A stretch of 43,714 nucleotides of DNA from Eubacterium aggregans (lineage in GTDB: Bacteria > Bacillota > Clostridia > Eubacteriales > Eubacteriaceae): contig NZ_FNRK01000020.1 in the NCBI RefSeq assembly GCF_900107815.1, positions 1 to 43,714 of the forward strand. The letters are read 5' to 3'. Shown piece by piece: positions 16,651-26,091 of this stretch. Position numbers and translations under genes: made by a program. Position 1 is the first letter of the stretch. Each line of letters opens with the position of its first letter. The notes beneath the pieces were generated by a model. That model was not told the DNA's origin. It did no database searches and saw nothing but the letters and a program-made list of their open reading frames with translations.

Positions 16651-17520
16651 ATGAAAGTATTCATAACAGGGAGCAACGGCCAATTGGGCCGGGAGCTGTC
16701 ACGGCAGCTTCAAGCAAAGTGTATTGATTATAGTGGATATGATATTCCAGAGTTGGATATTACCGACAAAGTACAGACTGCGGCGCTGATTCAAAAAGAA
16801 GCGCCGGATATTATCATTAATTGCGGAGCCATGACCAATGTTGATGGTTGTGAAAGCAATAGCATCGGTGCAGAACGTGTGAATGCGGATGGACCTAAAA
16901 ATTTAGCAGAAATCGCAAGGGACTTGGATCTGGTTTTGGTTCAGGTATCCACTGACTATGTGTTTGACGGCGAGGGAATCTCGGTTAATGGAGAGAAACG
17001 CCCCTATGTGGAAACAGATGCCATTGATCCCCAAACGGTTTATGGGGTGAGCAAGGCCCACGGTGAAGCCTATGTGTCAGAAATTGCACCAAAGCATTTC
17101 ATCGTTCGCACGGCGTGGTTGTATGGTGATGGTAATAATTTTGTGAAAACCATGCTGCGTTTAGCAGAAAGTCACGATCAAATTACCGTGGTAGCAGACC
17201 AGATTGGGTCTCCTACCAGTACGGTGGACTTAGCAACAGCAATTTTGAACCTGATTGAAACAAAGGCCTACGGCACCTATCATGCCACCTGTGAAGGTCA
17301 ATGCAGTTGGTATGATTTCGCCAAAAAGATTTTTGAGCTCTGTAACATTGGTATCCAGGTGGATCCAGTGAGCTCTGAGGAATATATCAGCCCGACACCG
17401 AGGCCGAAGTACTCCGTACTAAAAAACAAGGGACTCAGTGATTTGGGAATCAACACCTTCAGACCCTGGGAGGATGCTCTGGTCGAGTATCTGGACTGGC
17501 TGAAGGGTAAGCAGATTTAA
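16651..17520 (+). CDS. rfbD: dTDP-4-dehydrorhamnose reductase
   Basis: Last step of dTDP-L-rhamnose synthesis, an NADPH-dependent short-chain-type reductase of 289 residues. The Rossmann motif is [10 protein letters not shown] near the N-terminus. [11 protein letters not shown] and the YGVSKAHGE stretch (catalytic Y and K) are present, as is IVRTAWLYG. Start choice: the ATG at 16651 follows AAGGAGAGCC; an in-frame ATG at 16621 lies almost in the promoter and lacks a site. First gene of rfbDACB, 11 bases before rfbA. Confidence 0.95.
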   Translation: MKVFITGSNGQLGRELSRQLQAKCIDYSGYDIPELDITDKVQTAALIQKEAPDIIINCGAMTNVDGCESNSIGAERVNADGPKNLAEIARDLDLVLVQVSTDYVFDGEGISVNGEKRPYVETDAIDPQTVYGVSKAHGEAYVSEIAPKHFIVRTAWLYGDGNNFVKTMLRLAESHDQITVVADQIGSPTSTVDLATAILNLIETKAYGTYHATCEGQCSWYDFAKKIFELCNIGIQVDPVSSEEYISPTPRPKYSVLKNKGLSDLGINTFRPWEDALVEYLDWLKGKQI

Positions 17521-17531
17521 GGAGGAGAACG

Positions 17532-18404
17532 ATGAAAGGCATTATTTTAGCCGGGGGTTCAGGGACGCGATTATACCCCATTACCCGTGCGGTATCCAAG
17601 CAATTATTACCGATTTATGATAAACCGATGATTTACTATCCTTTATCCACCTTGATGTTAGCGGGGATTAAGGATATACTGATCATCTCAACACCAGTGG
17701 ACCTGCCCATGTTTGAACGGTTGTTCGGGACAGGGGAAGAACTGGGACTGAATTTTACTTATAAAGTTCAGGAGGCCCCCAATGGTTTGGCCGAGGCCTT
17801 TATTATTGGTGAAGAATTCATTGGAGAGGATAAAGTCGCTTTAGTTTTAGGGGATAATATTTTTTATGGACAGGGCTTTACCCAGTCTCTAAAGGCAGCC
17901 TCAGAGCTTGAGAATGGGGCCATGGTCTTTGGGTATCCGGTTACTGATCCGGAGCGCTACGGCGTGGTGGAATTTGCGGAGGATGGCAGTGTCATCTCCC
18001 TGGAGGAAAAGCCTGAAAAGCCTAAATCCAATTTTGCCGTGCCGGGGTTATATTTCTACGACAATGATGTCGTGGAAATCGCTAAAAACATTAAGCCATC
18101 TGCCCGGGGTGAACTGGAAATCACAACCGTCAATGAAACCTACTTAAAACGTGGGGATCTAAAGGTTGAACTGTTTAGCCGCGGTATGGCGTGGTTGGAT
18201 ACCGGCACCCACGACAGCCTGATCGAAGCCTCTAATTTTGTGGAAACCATCCAAAAGCGTCAGGGACTCTATGTCTCCTGCGTTGAGGAAATTGCTTATA
18301 GCCGTGGCTTTATCGACGGAAAGCAGTTGGCAAAATTGGCTGAACCCATGAAAAAAACAGCCTATGGGCAGTATTTGTTGCGATTAATAAAGGAAGAGGT
18401 ATAA
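17532..18404 (+). CDS. rfbA: Glucose-1-phosphate thymidylyltransferase
   Basis: First step of dTDP-rhamnose synthesis, making dTDP-glucose from dTTP and glucose-1-phosphate. It has 290 residues, the usual size. The N-terminal [13 protein letters not shown] loop, [18 protein letters not shown] and [10 protein letters not shown] are typical RfbA/RmlA blocks, and the [20 protein letters not shown] region is also conserved. Strong AAGGAGGAG upstream. The stop overlaps the rfbC start (TAATG), so the two are coupled. Confidence 0.96.
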   Translation: MKGIILAGGSGTRLYPITRAVSKQLLPIYDKPMIYYPLSTLMLAGIKDILIISTPVDLPMFERLFGTGEELGLNFTYKVQEAPNGLAEAFIIGEEFIGEDKVALVLGDNIFYGQGFTQSLKAASELENGAMVFGYPVTDPERYGVVEFAEDGSVISLEEKPEKPKSNFAVPGLYFYDNDVVEIAKNIKPSARGELEITTVNETYLKRGDLKVELFSRGMAWLDTGTHDSLIEASNFVETIQKRQGLYVSCVEEIAYSRGFIDGKQLAKLAEPMKKTAYGQYLLRLIKEEV

Positions 18405-18964
18405 TGGGAATTGAAGTTGTAAAAACAAAAATTGATGGTTTGGTCATCGTCAAGCCCCAGGTGTTTGGGGATGATCGGGGCTACTTTATGGAAACCTACA
18501 ATCAAAAGGTTTTTGAGGATGCCGGACTTGATATGGTTTTTATTCAGGATAATGAATCGAAGTCTAAAAAGGGTGTCCTTCGGGGGCTTCACTTCCAGCG
18601 GAAGTTTTCCCAGGGCAAGCTTGTGCGCTGTACCCAGGGCGCGGTGTGGGATGTCGGTGTTGACCTGCGAAAGGGCTCTAAGACCTATGGACAATGGGAA
18701 GGCGTCACCTTGAGTGCGGATAATAAAACCATGTTTTATATTCCAGAGGGCTTTGCCCACGGCTTCGTGGTGCTCACTGACGAAGCAACCTTTAATTATA
18801 AATGTACAAATCTCTACGCTCCGGAATACGATGGTGGTATTCGTTGGAATGATCCCGATGTCGGGGTAGAATGGCCCATTGAGGGACTGGGAGAATTGCT
18901 GCTGTCAGACAAGGATCAAAAACAGCCCTTCCTGAAGGAAATCAAAGATACCTTGGAATTTTAG
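18404..18964 (+). CDS. rfbC: dTDP-4-dehydrorhamnose 3,5-epimerase
   Basis: Cupin-fold epimerase that converts the 4-keto-glucose intermediate to the L-rhamno configuration. The 186 residues contain FGDDRGYFMETYN, the LRGLHFQ segment with the catalytic histidine, and the YIPEGFAHGF and YKCTNLYAPEYDGGIRWNDP blocks. Starts by one-base overlap with rfbA. It ends 21 bases before rfbB. Confidence 0.96.
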   Translation: MGIEVVKTKIDGLVIVKPQVFGDDRGYFMETYNQKVFEDAGLDMVFIQDNESKSKKGVLRGLHFQRKFSQGKLVRCTQGAVWDVGVDLRKGSKTYGQWEGVTLSADNKTMFYIPEGFAHGFVVLTDEATFNYKCTNLYAPEYDGGIRWNDPDVGVEWPIEGLGELLLSDKDQKQPFLKEIKDTLEF

Positions 18965-18985
18965 AGAACCATAAAGGAGAACACA

Positions 18986-20092
18986 TTGAAAACAGTTTTA
19001 GTGACAGGTGGTGCCGGATTCATTGGCTCCAATTTTGTCAAATATATGCTTGAGCAGCATCCCGATTACTTAATTGTTAATCTGGACGCGCTCACCTATG
19101 CCGGAAATTTAGAAAATTTAGCGGATATTGAAGAGAATCCGAATTATGTTTTCGTTAAGGGTGATATTGCCGATCGCGATTTTATCGCATCCTTATTTAG
19201 TGAATACACCTTTGATTATATCGTGAATTTTGCAGCAGAATCCCATGTGGACCGCAGCATCGAGAATCCTGAAATTTTTGTACAGACCAATATTATGGGA
19301 ACCCAGGTGTTGCTGGCGGCAGCTAAGGATGCCTGGCAGACGGGTAAAGATGCCGATGGTTATCCAACCTATAAGGATGATGTAAAATACCTACAGGTCT
19401 CCACCGATGAAGTTTACGGCGCCCTTGGTAAGACTGGGATGTTTACAGAAACCACACCCATTCAGCCCAATAGTCCCTACTCTTCATCAAAAGCTGGTGC
19501 GGATTTATTGGTGCGGGCTTATCGGAACACCTTTAAATTCCCCATGAATATCACCCGCTGCTCCAATAACTATGGGCCGTATCAGTTCCCGGAAAAGCTT
19601 ATTCCGCTGATGATTTCCAATGTACTGGATTTGAAAAACCTTCCAATTTATGGGGATGGCATGCAAATTCGGGATTGGCTCCACGTCAAGGATCACTGCA
19701 GCGGTATCGATACCGTGCTCCACCAGGGGCGTGTAGGGGAAGTGTATAATATTGGTGGGAATAATGAAAAAGCCAATATTCAGATTGTCGATTTGATCTT
19801 AGAAAATGTGAAGGCGAAGCTGGATGCGGATTCTTACACGGGGATTACAGTTGACACATCTAAAATGAATGATGACCTAAAAATTCACGTGGAGGATCGC
19901 CTGGGCCATGACCGGCGTTATGCCATCGATAACACGAAGATTACCACGGAACTGGGATGGGAACCTTCCTACACCTTCGAAGAAGGGATTGTTGAGACCA
20001 TTGAATGGTACTTGAACAACCAAGACTGGGTCGCCCAGGTGAAATCCGGTGGGTATCAGGAATATTACGATAAGATGTATTCGAAGAAATAA
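18986..20092 (+). CDS. rfbB: dTDP-glucose 4,6-dehydratase
   Basis: NAD-dependent extended short-chain dehydratase, 368 residues. TGGAGFIGSNF is the cofactor loop, STDEVYGALG precedes the catalytic YSSSKAGADLL block (Y and K), and TRCSNNYGPYQFPEKLIPL is typical of RfbB/RmlB. The start is a TTG at 18986, with AAGGAG 7 bases upstream and no better ATG. It closes the rhamnose unit: a strong hairpin terminator follows at 20114-20153. Confidence 0.95.
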   Translation: MKTVLVTGGAGFIGSNFVKYMLEQHPDYLIVNLDALTYAGNLENLADIEENPNYVFVKGDIADRDFIASLFSEYTFDYIVNFAAESHVDRSIENPEIFVQTNIMGTQVLLAAAKDAWQTGKDADGYPTYKDDVKYLQVSTDEVYGALGKTGMFTETTPIQPNSPYSSSKAGADLLVRAYRNTFKFPMNITRCSNNYGPYQFPEKLIPLMISNVLDLKNLPIYGDGMQIRDWLHVKDHCSGIDTVLHQGRVGEVYNIGGNNEKANIQIVDLILENVKAKLDADSYTGITVDTSKMNDDLKIHVEDRLGHDRRYAIDNTKITTELGWEPSYTFEEGIVETIEWYLNNQDWVAQVKSGGYQEYYDKMYSKK

Positions 20093-20113
20093 GTAAGATA
20101 CAATTAAATGATT

Positions 20114-20162
20114 GCTGCCGCTGGTCTTTACAAAAAGTATATACAGCGGCAGCGTTATTTTT
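20114..20162 (+). terminator. Intrinsic terminator or attenuator between rfbB and wzm
   Basis: A perfect 10-base-pair GC-rich stem (20114-20123 with 20144-20153, 20-base loop) is followed by GTTATTTTTA. It lies 21 bases past rfbB and only 12 bases before the exporter gene's binding site. There is little room for a promoter after it, so the exporter genes may depend on read-through. Confidence 0.88.
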
Positions 20163-20174
20163 AGAAGGGATAAT

Positions 20175-20981
20175 ATGATTAAAGATTTTCTATCCTTTTT
20201 TAGGGATTTGTATAAAAATCGAAAATTATTGATTCAGTTTTCAGTTAATGATTTCAAAGCAAAATATGCAGGCTCTTTTTTTGGGGTTTTTTGGGCATTC
20301 TTTACACCGATGGTAACTATTGCTGTGTATTGGTTCGTTTTCGAAAAGGGTATGAAGGCGGGGATGACAGACGGCAGTATTCCTTTTATCGTTTACTTGG
20401 TTACGGGAATTATTGTATGGTTCTTTTTTTCAGACACTATCTTATCGGCAACAAATTGTTTCCGCGATTATAGTTATCTTGTAAAAAAAGTCGTTTTTAA
20501 CTTTAAAGTTCTTCCGACTGCTAAGTTATTGTCGAATCTTTATACACACGCTTTTTTTATAGGGATAGCTTTTCTTTTGACAAGTCTTTATGGTTTTTAC
20601 CCATCATTGTATAGCCTGCAGATTGTATACTATTTGTTCTGCTTGATTGCCATTCTAACAGGAATTACATGGATAACGGCTTCAATTCAGCCTTTCTTTT
20701 CAGATATCACAAACTTGATTGGAATTGTTTTGCAAGTGTTAATGTGGGGAACACCTATTTTATGGAGTATAAATCAGTTTCCGAAAGAGTACCATTTATT
20801 GTTTAAGTTAAATCCATTAATGTATATTGTACAAGGATATCGTGAGTCTTTTTTAAGTCAAGGCTGGTTTTGGCAACACGGAGAAATGACATTGTATTTT
20901 TGGATAGTTACTCTTATTATGCTTTTATTAGGATCGTTAATTTACAATAAAATGAATCCACATTTTTCAGATGTGCTATAA
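20175..20981 (+). CDS. wzm: ABC-2 polysaccharide exporter permease (Wzm/TagG type)
   Basis: Membrane subunit of an ABC exporter that moves lipid-linked glycan across the membrane. The 268 residues carry about six hydrophobic segments and the family pattern FKAKYAGSFFGVFWAFFTPM near the N-terminus and LNPLMYIVQGYRESFL near the C-terminus. Start choice: the ATG at 20175 follows AGAAGGGAT; the frame extends back to 20112 but through the terminator hairpin. Paired with the ATPase gene 14 bases downstream. From here the sequence is clearly more AT-rich than the rfb genes. Confidence 0.92.
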   Translation: MIKDFLSFFRDLYKNRKLLIQFSVNDFKAKYAGSFFGVFWAFFTPMVTIAVYWFVFEKGMKAGMTDGSIPFIVYLVTGIIVWFFFSDTILSATNCFRDYSYLVKKVVFNFKVLPTAKLLSNLYTHAFFIGIAFLLTSLYGFYPSLYSLQIVYYLFCLIAILTGITWITASIQPFFSDITNLIGIVLQVLMWGTPILWSINQFPKEYHLLFKLNPLMYIVQGYRESFLSQGWFWQHGEMTLYFWIVTLIMLLLGSLIYNKMNPHFSDVL

Positions 20982-20995
20982 AATGGAGTCCCAAA

Positions 20996-22273
20996 ATGTC
21001 GAATGAAATTATAAGAGCTAGCCATATACAAAAAATATATCAGTTATACAAAAAGCCAAAAGACCGATTGAAAGAGGCTTTTTCTTTAACTCGCAAAAAT
21101 TATCATTCTGATTTTTACGCTTTACAGGATATTAATTTTACTGTTAGAGAAGGAGAGTGCTTTGGTATTATTGGTAAAAATGGTTCCGGCAAATCAACAT
21201 TATTGAAAATAATCACAGGAGTTTTATCGAAAACATCAGGTGATTTAGAAATTAATGGAAGAATATCTGCTCTCCTTGAGTTAGGAGCAGGTTTTAATCA
21301 GGAATACACAGGAATTGAAAACATCTATTTAAATGGTGATATTATGGGGTTTAGTCGGGAAGAGATTGCAGAAAAAGTACCGACTATTCTAGAATTTGCG
21401 GATATTGGTGATCATGTATACCAGCCTGTAAAAACTTATTCAAGCGGAATGTTTGTCAGATTAGCCTTTGCATTAGCTATCAATGTAGAGCCTGAAATTT
21501 TAATTGTAGATGAAGCACTGAGTGTTGGTGATGCTTTTTTTCAGTTGAAGTGTTATAAAAAATTTGCAGAATTTAAAGAAAAGGGAAAGACGATTGTATT
21601 TGTAACCCATGATTTAAGTAGTGTTATTAAATATTGCGACCGCGTGATGGTCATCAATAACGGTGAACAGGTTGCACTTGGATCTTCACGGGAAATGGTA
21701 GATTTGTACAAAAGGATTCTAGTTAATCAAAATGATAATGATGTAAAGGAACAAGAGCAAATAGCGGACAAAAATTTGTCTTCAAATATTGCTCTGTCAG
21801 AGAAAATACTTGAATATGGAACGAAGGATGCAGAGATTGTTGATATTCGCTTCGAGGATGCCCAAGGCAATGCTTGTCAGCAAATTGAAAAATTTAATGA
21901 AATTAGTTTTTGCTTCAAGGTAAAATTCTATAAAGAAATTCACAATCCGATTTTTGCGTTTACTATAAAAAATGTAAAAGGTTCAGAAATTTGTGGAACC
22001 AATAATATGTCTGAAAAAATGCATGGATTTGTAGCATCTGAGGGAGATGTATACGAAATATCTTTTACTCAAAAGATTCCGCTTCAAAGCGGGTACTATT
22101 TTATCTCATTAGGATGTACAGGCCTTGATCGATTAGGCAATTTAGTAGTATATCATCGCTTGTATGATGTTGCAGAAATATCGGTAATGTCTGATAAAAC
22201 GACAGTAGGGTATTTTGATTTAGATTCAAAAGTAAGTATTCAGAAGAGCTTGGAAAGCAATTTAAAAAAATGA
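20996..22273 (+). CDS. wzt: ABC polysaccharide exporter ATPase with C-terminal glycan-binding-type domain (Wzt)
   Basis: ATP-binding subunit, 425 residues. The Walker A is GIIGKNGSGKSTLLK, the signature is YSSGMFVRLAFALAIN, and the Walker B is ILIVDEALSVGD. Residues about 265-425 form an extra domain (AEIVDIRFEDAQGN onwards, SGYYFISLG late) like the Wzt C-terminal domain. In known systems that domain recognizes the modified end of the finished chain before export; TagH-type ATPases for teichoic acid have a different tail. A TGGAG site precedes the ATG. The stop overlaps the next start (ATGA). Confidence 0.93.
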   Translation: MSNEIIRASHIQKIYQLYKKPKDRLKEAFSLTRKNYHSDFYALQDINFTVREGECFGIIGKNGSGKSTLLKIITGVLSKTSGDLEINGRISALLELGAGFNQEYTGIENIYLNGDIMGFSREEIAEKVPTILEFADIGDHVYQPVKTYSSGMFVRLAFALAINVEPEILIVDEALSVGDAFFQLKCYKKFAEFKEKGKTIVFVTHDLSSVIKYCDRVMVINNGEQVALGSSREMVDLYKRILVNQNDNDVKEQEQIADKNLSSNIALSEKILEYGTKDAEIVDIRFEDAQGNACQQIEKFNEISFCFKVKFYKEIHNPIFAFTIKNVKGSEICGTNNMSEKMHGFVASEGDVYEISFTQKIPLQSGYYFISLGCTGLDRLGNLVVYHRLYDVAEISVMSDKTTVGYFDLDSKVSIQKSLESNLKK

Positions 22274-23988
22274 ATAATATGGGAAAAATCCGAAAAATTT
22301 TTACAGCGAGTAAGGTATGTGCACGCAAAGTTAAAGGGTATTCAAACAGAAAGAGAAAAGAATGGTCACTTCGGCAGATTTATAAAGATCAAAGCTGCTG
22401 TAAAGTAAAATTCTCTATTGTGATGCCTGTTTATAATGTGGAAATAAAATGGCTTAGTAAGGCAATTGAGTCGGTTCAAAGACAAATTTATCCTAATTGG
22501 GAACTTTGTATTGTGAATGATTGTTCCACTAGGGAGGAGGTTGCAGAATTTCTGGGAACAATTATGTCAGAGCAGATAAAAATCCGAAATCTTGATAAAA
22601 ATGTGGGTATTTCAGAGGCAAGCAATATAGCAGCAAGTATGGCCGAGGGAGATTATATTTTACTCATGGATAATGATGATGAAATCACGATTGATGCCTT
22701 ATATGAGTTTAAGAAAGCAGTAGATCAGGATAATCCGGATATAATCTATAGTGATCAAGACATGGTCGATATAATGGGTCATAGAAGCAATCCCCTGTGT
22801 AAACCAGATTGGTCTTATGATTTACTCCTTAGTCAGATGTACATGGGGCATCTGGTTGGCTTTAAGCGAGCACTCTTTGAAAAGGTCAAAGGCTTTAAAA
22901 GCGAGTATAATGGAAGCCAAGATTATGATTTGATTTTAAGAATGATAGAAGAGACTACAAATGTTTATCATATCCCTAAAATTCTTTACTCATGGCGGGC
23001 ATTGCCTACATCAACTTCGGTTAACCCAAATGCCAAACCATATTCTCAGATTAGTGGCCAACAGGCGATTCAAGATCACTTAAATCGAAAATATGGAATT
23101 GGGAAAGCAAGGGTTAATGAACTGGATCGTTTTTTCATGTATGATGTTGAATATGAAGTAGAAGGATGTCCCCAAGTCGCAATTGTTATCCCTATACGAG
23201 ATCAAATGGAGATGACTCGAAATTGTATCAAGAGTATTATTGAAAAAACAACATATAAAAACTACGAGATACTTTTGATTAATAATCGATCTGAGGAAAA
23301 AACTACTGTTCAATATCTCTTTGAGTTACAGGAGTCGTCGCTTCCGGTTAAGGTTGTTGACGCAAATATTCCATTTAATTGGTCAAAACTCAATAATATT
23401 GGCATAAAAAATAGTCAGGCCGATGTTTTTGTATTTTTAAATAATGATACAGAAGTTATTGAACAAAGATGGTTAGAGCGTATGGTGGCAAAAGCAACTC
23501 AGGATGAGGTAGGCGTCGTTGGTGGTTTGTTACTGTACGAGGACAGGACCATACAACATGCAGGGGTAGTGGTTGGAATGAACGGATGGGCGGATCATGT
23601 ATATAAAGGGGCGCCGATTGAACATACAGGAACGCCATTTGTTTCGCCATTACTCGTTCGGAATGTATCCAGTGTTACAGGTGCTTGTATGGCGATAAGC
23701 CGTCGTACCATTGAAAAAATTGGACTTTTCAATGAACGTTTTCTCATCTGCGGCAGCGATGTTGAGTTATGCTTAAGAGCACTAGGGATGGGGTTGCGGA
23801 ACATTGTGGATCCTAAGGTACGCCTTTATCATTTTGAATCGAAGAGCAGAGATGCATCAAATGTACCTGATTCTGATTTTAAATTATCAGATCATTTTTA
23901 TGGAAAAATGAGAACGGAGGGGGATCCATTTTTTAATGAACAATTAGATTCCTTTTGTGTGATTCCAACAAGGAGAAGAAACCGTTGA
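22270..23988 (+). CDS. Tandem-domain GT2 glycosyltransferase, probably rhamnosyltransferase
   Basis: Cytoplasmic or membrane-associated enzyme of 572 residues with two GT-A domains. The first (about 47-235) opens FSIVMPVYNVEIKWL and has the metal-binding MDNDDE. The second (about 305-490) opens QVAIVIPIRDQMEMTRN and has LNNDTE. The segment HAGVVVGMNGWADHVYKG and the end of the second domain, FLICGSDVELCLRALGMG, are typical of rhamnan-type rhamnosyltransferases. Two active sites suggest it may form two different linkages. The start overlaps the wzt stop by ATGA. It is next to the WsaF-like gene and downstream of the dTDP-rhamnose genes; donor assignment rests on this context. Confidence 0.88.
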   Translation: MNNMGKIRKIFTASKVCARKVKGYSNRKRKEWSLRQIYKDQSCCKVKFSIVMPVYNVEIKWLSKAIESVQRQIYPNWELCIVNDCSTREEVAEFLGTIMSEQIKIRNLDKNVGISEASNIAASMAEGDYILLMDNDDEITIDALYEFKKAVDQDNPDIIYSDQDMVDIMGHRSNPLCKPDWSYDLLLSQMYMGHLVGFKRALFEKVKGFKSEYNGSQDYDLILRMIEETTNVYHIPKILYSWRALPTSTSVNPNAKPYSQISGQQAIQDHLNRKYGIGKARVNELDRFFMYDVEYEVEGCPQVAIVIPIRDQMEMTRNCIKSIIEKTTYKNYEILLINNRSEEKTTVQYLFELQESSLPVKVVDANIPFNWSKLNNIGIKNSQADVFVFLNNDTEVIEQRWLERMVAKATQDEVGVVGGLLLYEDRTIQHAGVVVGMNGWADHVYKGAPIEHTGTPFVSPLLVRNVSSVTGACMAISRRTIEKIGLFNERFLICGSDVELCLRALGMGLRNIVDPKVRLYHFESKSRDASNVPDSDFKLSDHFYGKMRTEGDPFFNEQLDSFCVIPTRRRNR

Positions 23989-25181
23989 GTAAAATTGAAA
24001 CAAGAATTGCAGAAATTAATCCATATCATTTTCGAAAGGGAATGTATCCAAGAAAGAGACTCAATATACTTTTACCTTCTATTAATCCAGAGCATGTGTT
24101 TGGTGGAATTGCAACCGCACTCAAGTTTTTTGATACAGCGGCAAAATGTGGCGGGTTTGACAAAAGAATTATTTTAGTGGATGCAGAACCCTCAACGGAA
24201 GCTAAAAAAAATTACAAGTGGGTTTACCGTTTTGTTCAGTGCAAAGAAGAGTGTGATGATCGAAATCAAATTATTTCCTATGTTCATCGAGATCCCTATG
24301 GTATTCTAGTATCGCCCAATGATTTTTTTATCGAAACCGGGTGGTGGACTGCCTATTGTCTGCAGGAGGCGTTAAATGTTTTTTCAGTAAGTGAGGGGGA
24401 ATACAAGCATCCTATTATTTATCTTATCCAGGATTTTGAACCAGGTTTTTATCCTTGGTCTAGTAAATATATGCTAGCAGATTCTACATATCGGGATGGA
24501 CATAAACAGATTGCTGTATTTAATTCATACCAACTGATGGATTTTTTTAAGGTAAGAAAGTATGTTTTTGAAAAGGAATATTGTTTTGACCCAGTATTTA
24601 ATAGCGGATTGCGCCAATATATTGCAAAAAAGAAGCGTAAAGAACAGGCGATAAAGAAGAAACAAATCTTAATTTATGGACGTCCAGGGACGCCCCGGAA
24701 CGCTATGGAAATTATTGTAGAGGCCTTAAAAATATGGGTTAGAAAACAAAGTGATATTCAATCTTGGAGTATTTTATCTGCTGGAGAATCCTTTGAAGAA
24801 ATCGATCTTGGGAAAAAGATGTTTTTAAAATCATTGGGAAAGCTAACTATTGATCAGTATGCAAAGTTGTTAGATGAATCTTATGCTGGTATCTCTTTAA
24901 TGGTATCACCACATCCTAGCTATCCTCCTTTAGAGATGGCAACTTTCGGTGTCCGAACGCTCACTAATCAATTTGAAAATAAAGATTTAAGCGACTTTAG
25001 TCCTTTTATTACATCTGTGCAAGTAAGACCGCAAGCCATCGCAAAAAAACTAGAAGAGATTTGTTGTGCATATAAGCCGGTGGTTGATGAGATACCGATT
25101 AATATGACTTATTATGAAAACAGAGATGTATTTCCATTTATGCCAGAGTTGGTAAATTTATTGGAGGAGAAATCGTGGTAG
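23985..25181 (+). CDS. WsaF-like GT4 glycosyltransferase
   Basis: Protein of about 398 residues resembling WsaF, the beta-rhamnosyltransferase of the Geobacillus S-layer glycan. The N-terminal half has LNILLPSINPEHVFGGIATALKF split over residues about 25-45, a typical opening of that group. The C-terminal GT-B half carries ILIYGRPGTPRNAMEIIVEAL and the SPHPSYPPLEMATFG block that holds the donor-site glutamate. Start choice: a TTG at 23985 with AAGGAG 9 bases upstream, overlapping the previous stop (TTGA); an upstream TTG at 23955 lacks a site. The name is from memory of the family and is fairly secure; the linkage is not known. Confidence 0.8.
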   Translation: MSKIETRIAEINPYHFRKGMYPRKRLNILLPSINPEHVFGGIATALKFFDTAAKCGGFDKRIILVDAEPSTEAKKNYKWVYRFVQCKEECDDRNQIISYVHRDPYGILVSPNDFFIETGWWTAYCLQEALNVFSVSEGEYKHPIIYLIQDFEPGFYPWSSKYMLADSTYRDGHKQIAVFNSYQLMDFFKVRKYVFEKEYCFDPVFNSGLRQYIAKKKRKEQAIKKKQILIYGRPGTPRNAMEIIVEALKIWVRKQSDIQSWSILSAGESFEEIDLGKKMFLKSLGKLTIDQYAKLLDESYAGISLMVSPHPSYPPLEMATFGVRTLTNQFENKDLSDFSPFITSVQVRPQAIAKKLEEICCAYKPVVDEIPINMTYYENRDVFPFMPELVNLLEEKSW

Positions 25182-26089
25182 AATTGATTGGTAAGGTCAA
25201 AGTAGATTATTGTTTTTATTCAGGAAATGATGATTATAGTGATGGGGATATTGAGAATGAAATCCTGGAAATAGTTAAGAATAATACTGAAGAGGAACTA
25301 GAAACAGTTATTGCGAAGGATAATCGTTGGCCGGTTCTGTACCACCTTTCTTTGGTCAGGCAAAACATTCTGGAGTGGTATCCTTTTGGTAAAGATGCTG
25401 AAATATTGGAAATTGGAGCAGGATGTGGTGCGATTACCGGAGTTTTGAGCAGAAATGCCAGTGAAGTAACCTGTAATGAGTTATCCAAACGACGATCCCT
25501 AATCAATGCATACCGAAATCGAGATTATGAGAATATTAAAATTTTGGTAGGAAATTTTAATGATGTGTGTTTTGAAAAACAATATGATTATATCACTTTG
25601 ATAGGGGTATTTGAGTATGCACGATATTATACAGCAGGGGATAGTCCCTATACAGATTTTCTGAAGCGTATAAAAAAATTATTGAAACCTCAGGGGAAAA
25701 TCCTTATGGCTATTGAAAATAAATTCGGACTTAAATATTGGGCAGGTGTGCGTGAAGACCATACAGGAGTGTTTTTTGATGGCATAGAAGGTTACCATGC
25801 TACGGATAGTCAGGTGAGGACCTTTTCAAAAATTGAGTTAGAAGAGATTATTGTTCAAGCAGGGTTTTCTCATTGTGAGTTCTTTTACCCCCATCCTGAT
25901 TATAAATTTCCAAGGATGATCTTTTCCGAAGATTATCTCCCCAAAGAGGAGGATTTAACCTGTAGTTTAGACCAGTATGATAATAGTCGTATGTATTTGT
26001 TTAATGAGACAGCGGCATATAAGAATATTTTGTCATCCAAAGTGTATCCGTTTTTTGCAAATTCATTTTTAATTGAAATTGGAGTTTAA
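25175..26089 (+). CDS. SAM-dependent methyltransferase of WbdD/polysaccharide type
   Basis: Class I methyltransferase of 304 residues. The SAM-binding motif I is ILEIGAGCGAITGVLS at about 77-92, an acidic residue follows at the end of strand 2 (CNELSKRR), and LKPQGKILMAIENKFGLKYW is motif-III-like. The preceding RWPVLYHLSLVRQNILEWYPF is shared with methyltransferases of polysaccharide loci. Start is a GTG at 25175 with GGAGGAG upstream, overlapping the previous stop. The next gene begins 2 bases after its stop and has kinase-like features. The pair matches the two activities of WbdD, which adds a methyl-phosphate cap to a chain end. The substrate here could instead be a sugar hydroxyl, as in S-layer glycans. 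Confidence 0.82.
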   Translation: MVELIGKVKVDYCFYSGNDDYSDGDIENEILEIVKNNTEEELETVIAKDNRWPVLYHLSLVRQNILEWYPFGKDAEILEIGAGCGAITGVLSRNASEVTCNELSKRRSLINAYRNRDYENIKILVGNFNDVCFEKQYDYITLIGVFEYARYYTAGDSPYTDFLKRIKKLLKPQGKILMAIENKFGLKYWAGVREDHTGVFFDGIEGYHATDSQVRTFSKIELEEIIVQAGFSHCEFFYPHPDYKFPRMIFSEDYLPKEEDLTCSLDQYDNSRMYLFNETAAYKNILSSKVYPFFANSFLIEIGV

Positions 26090-26091
26090 CA

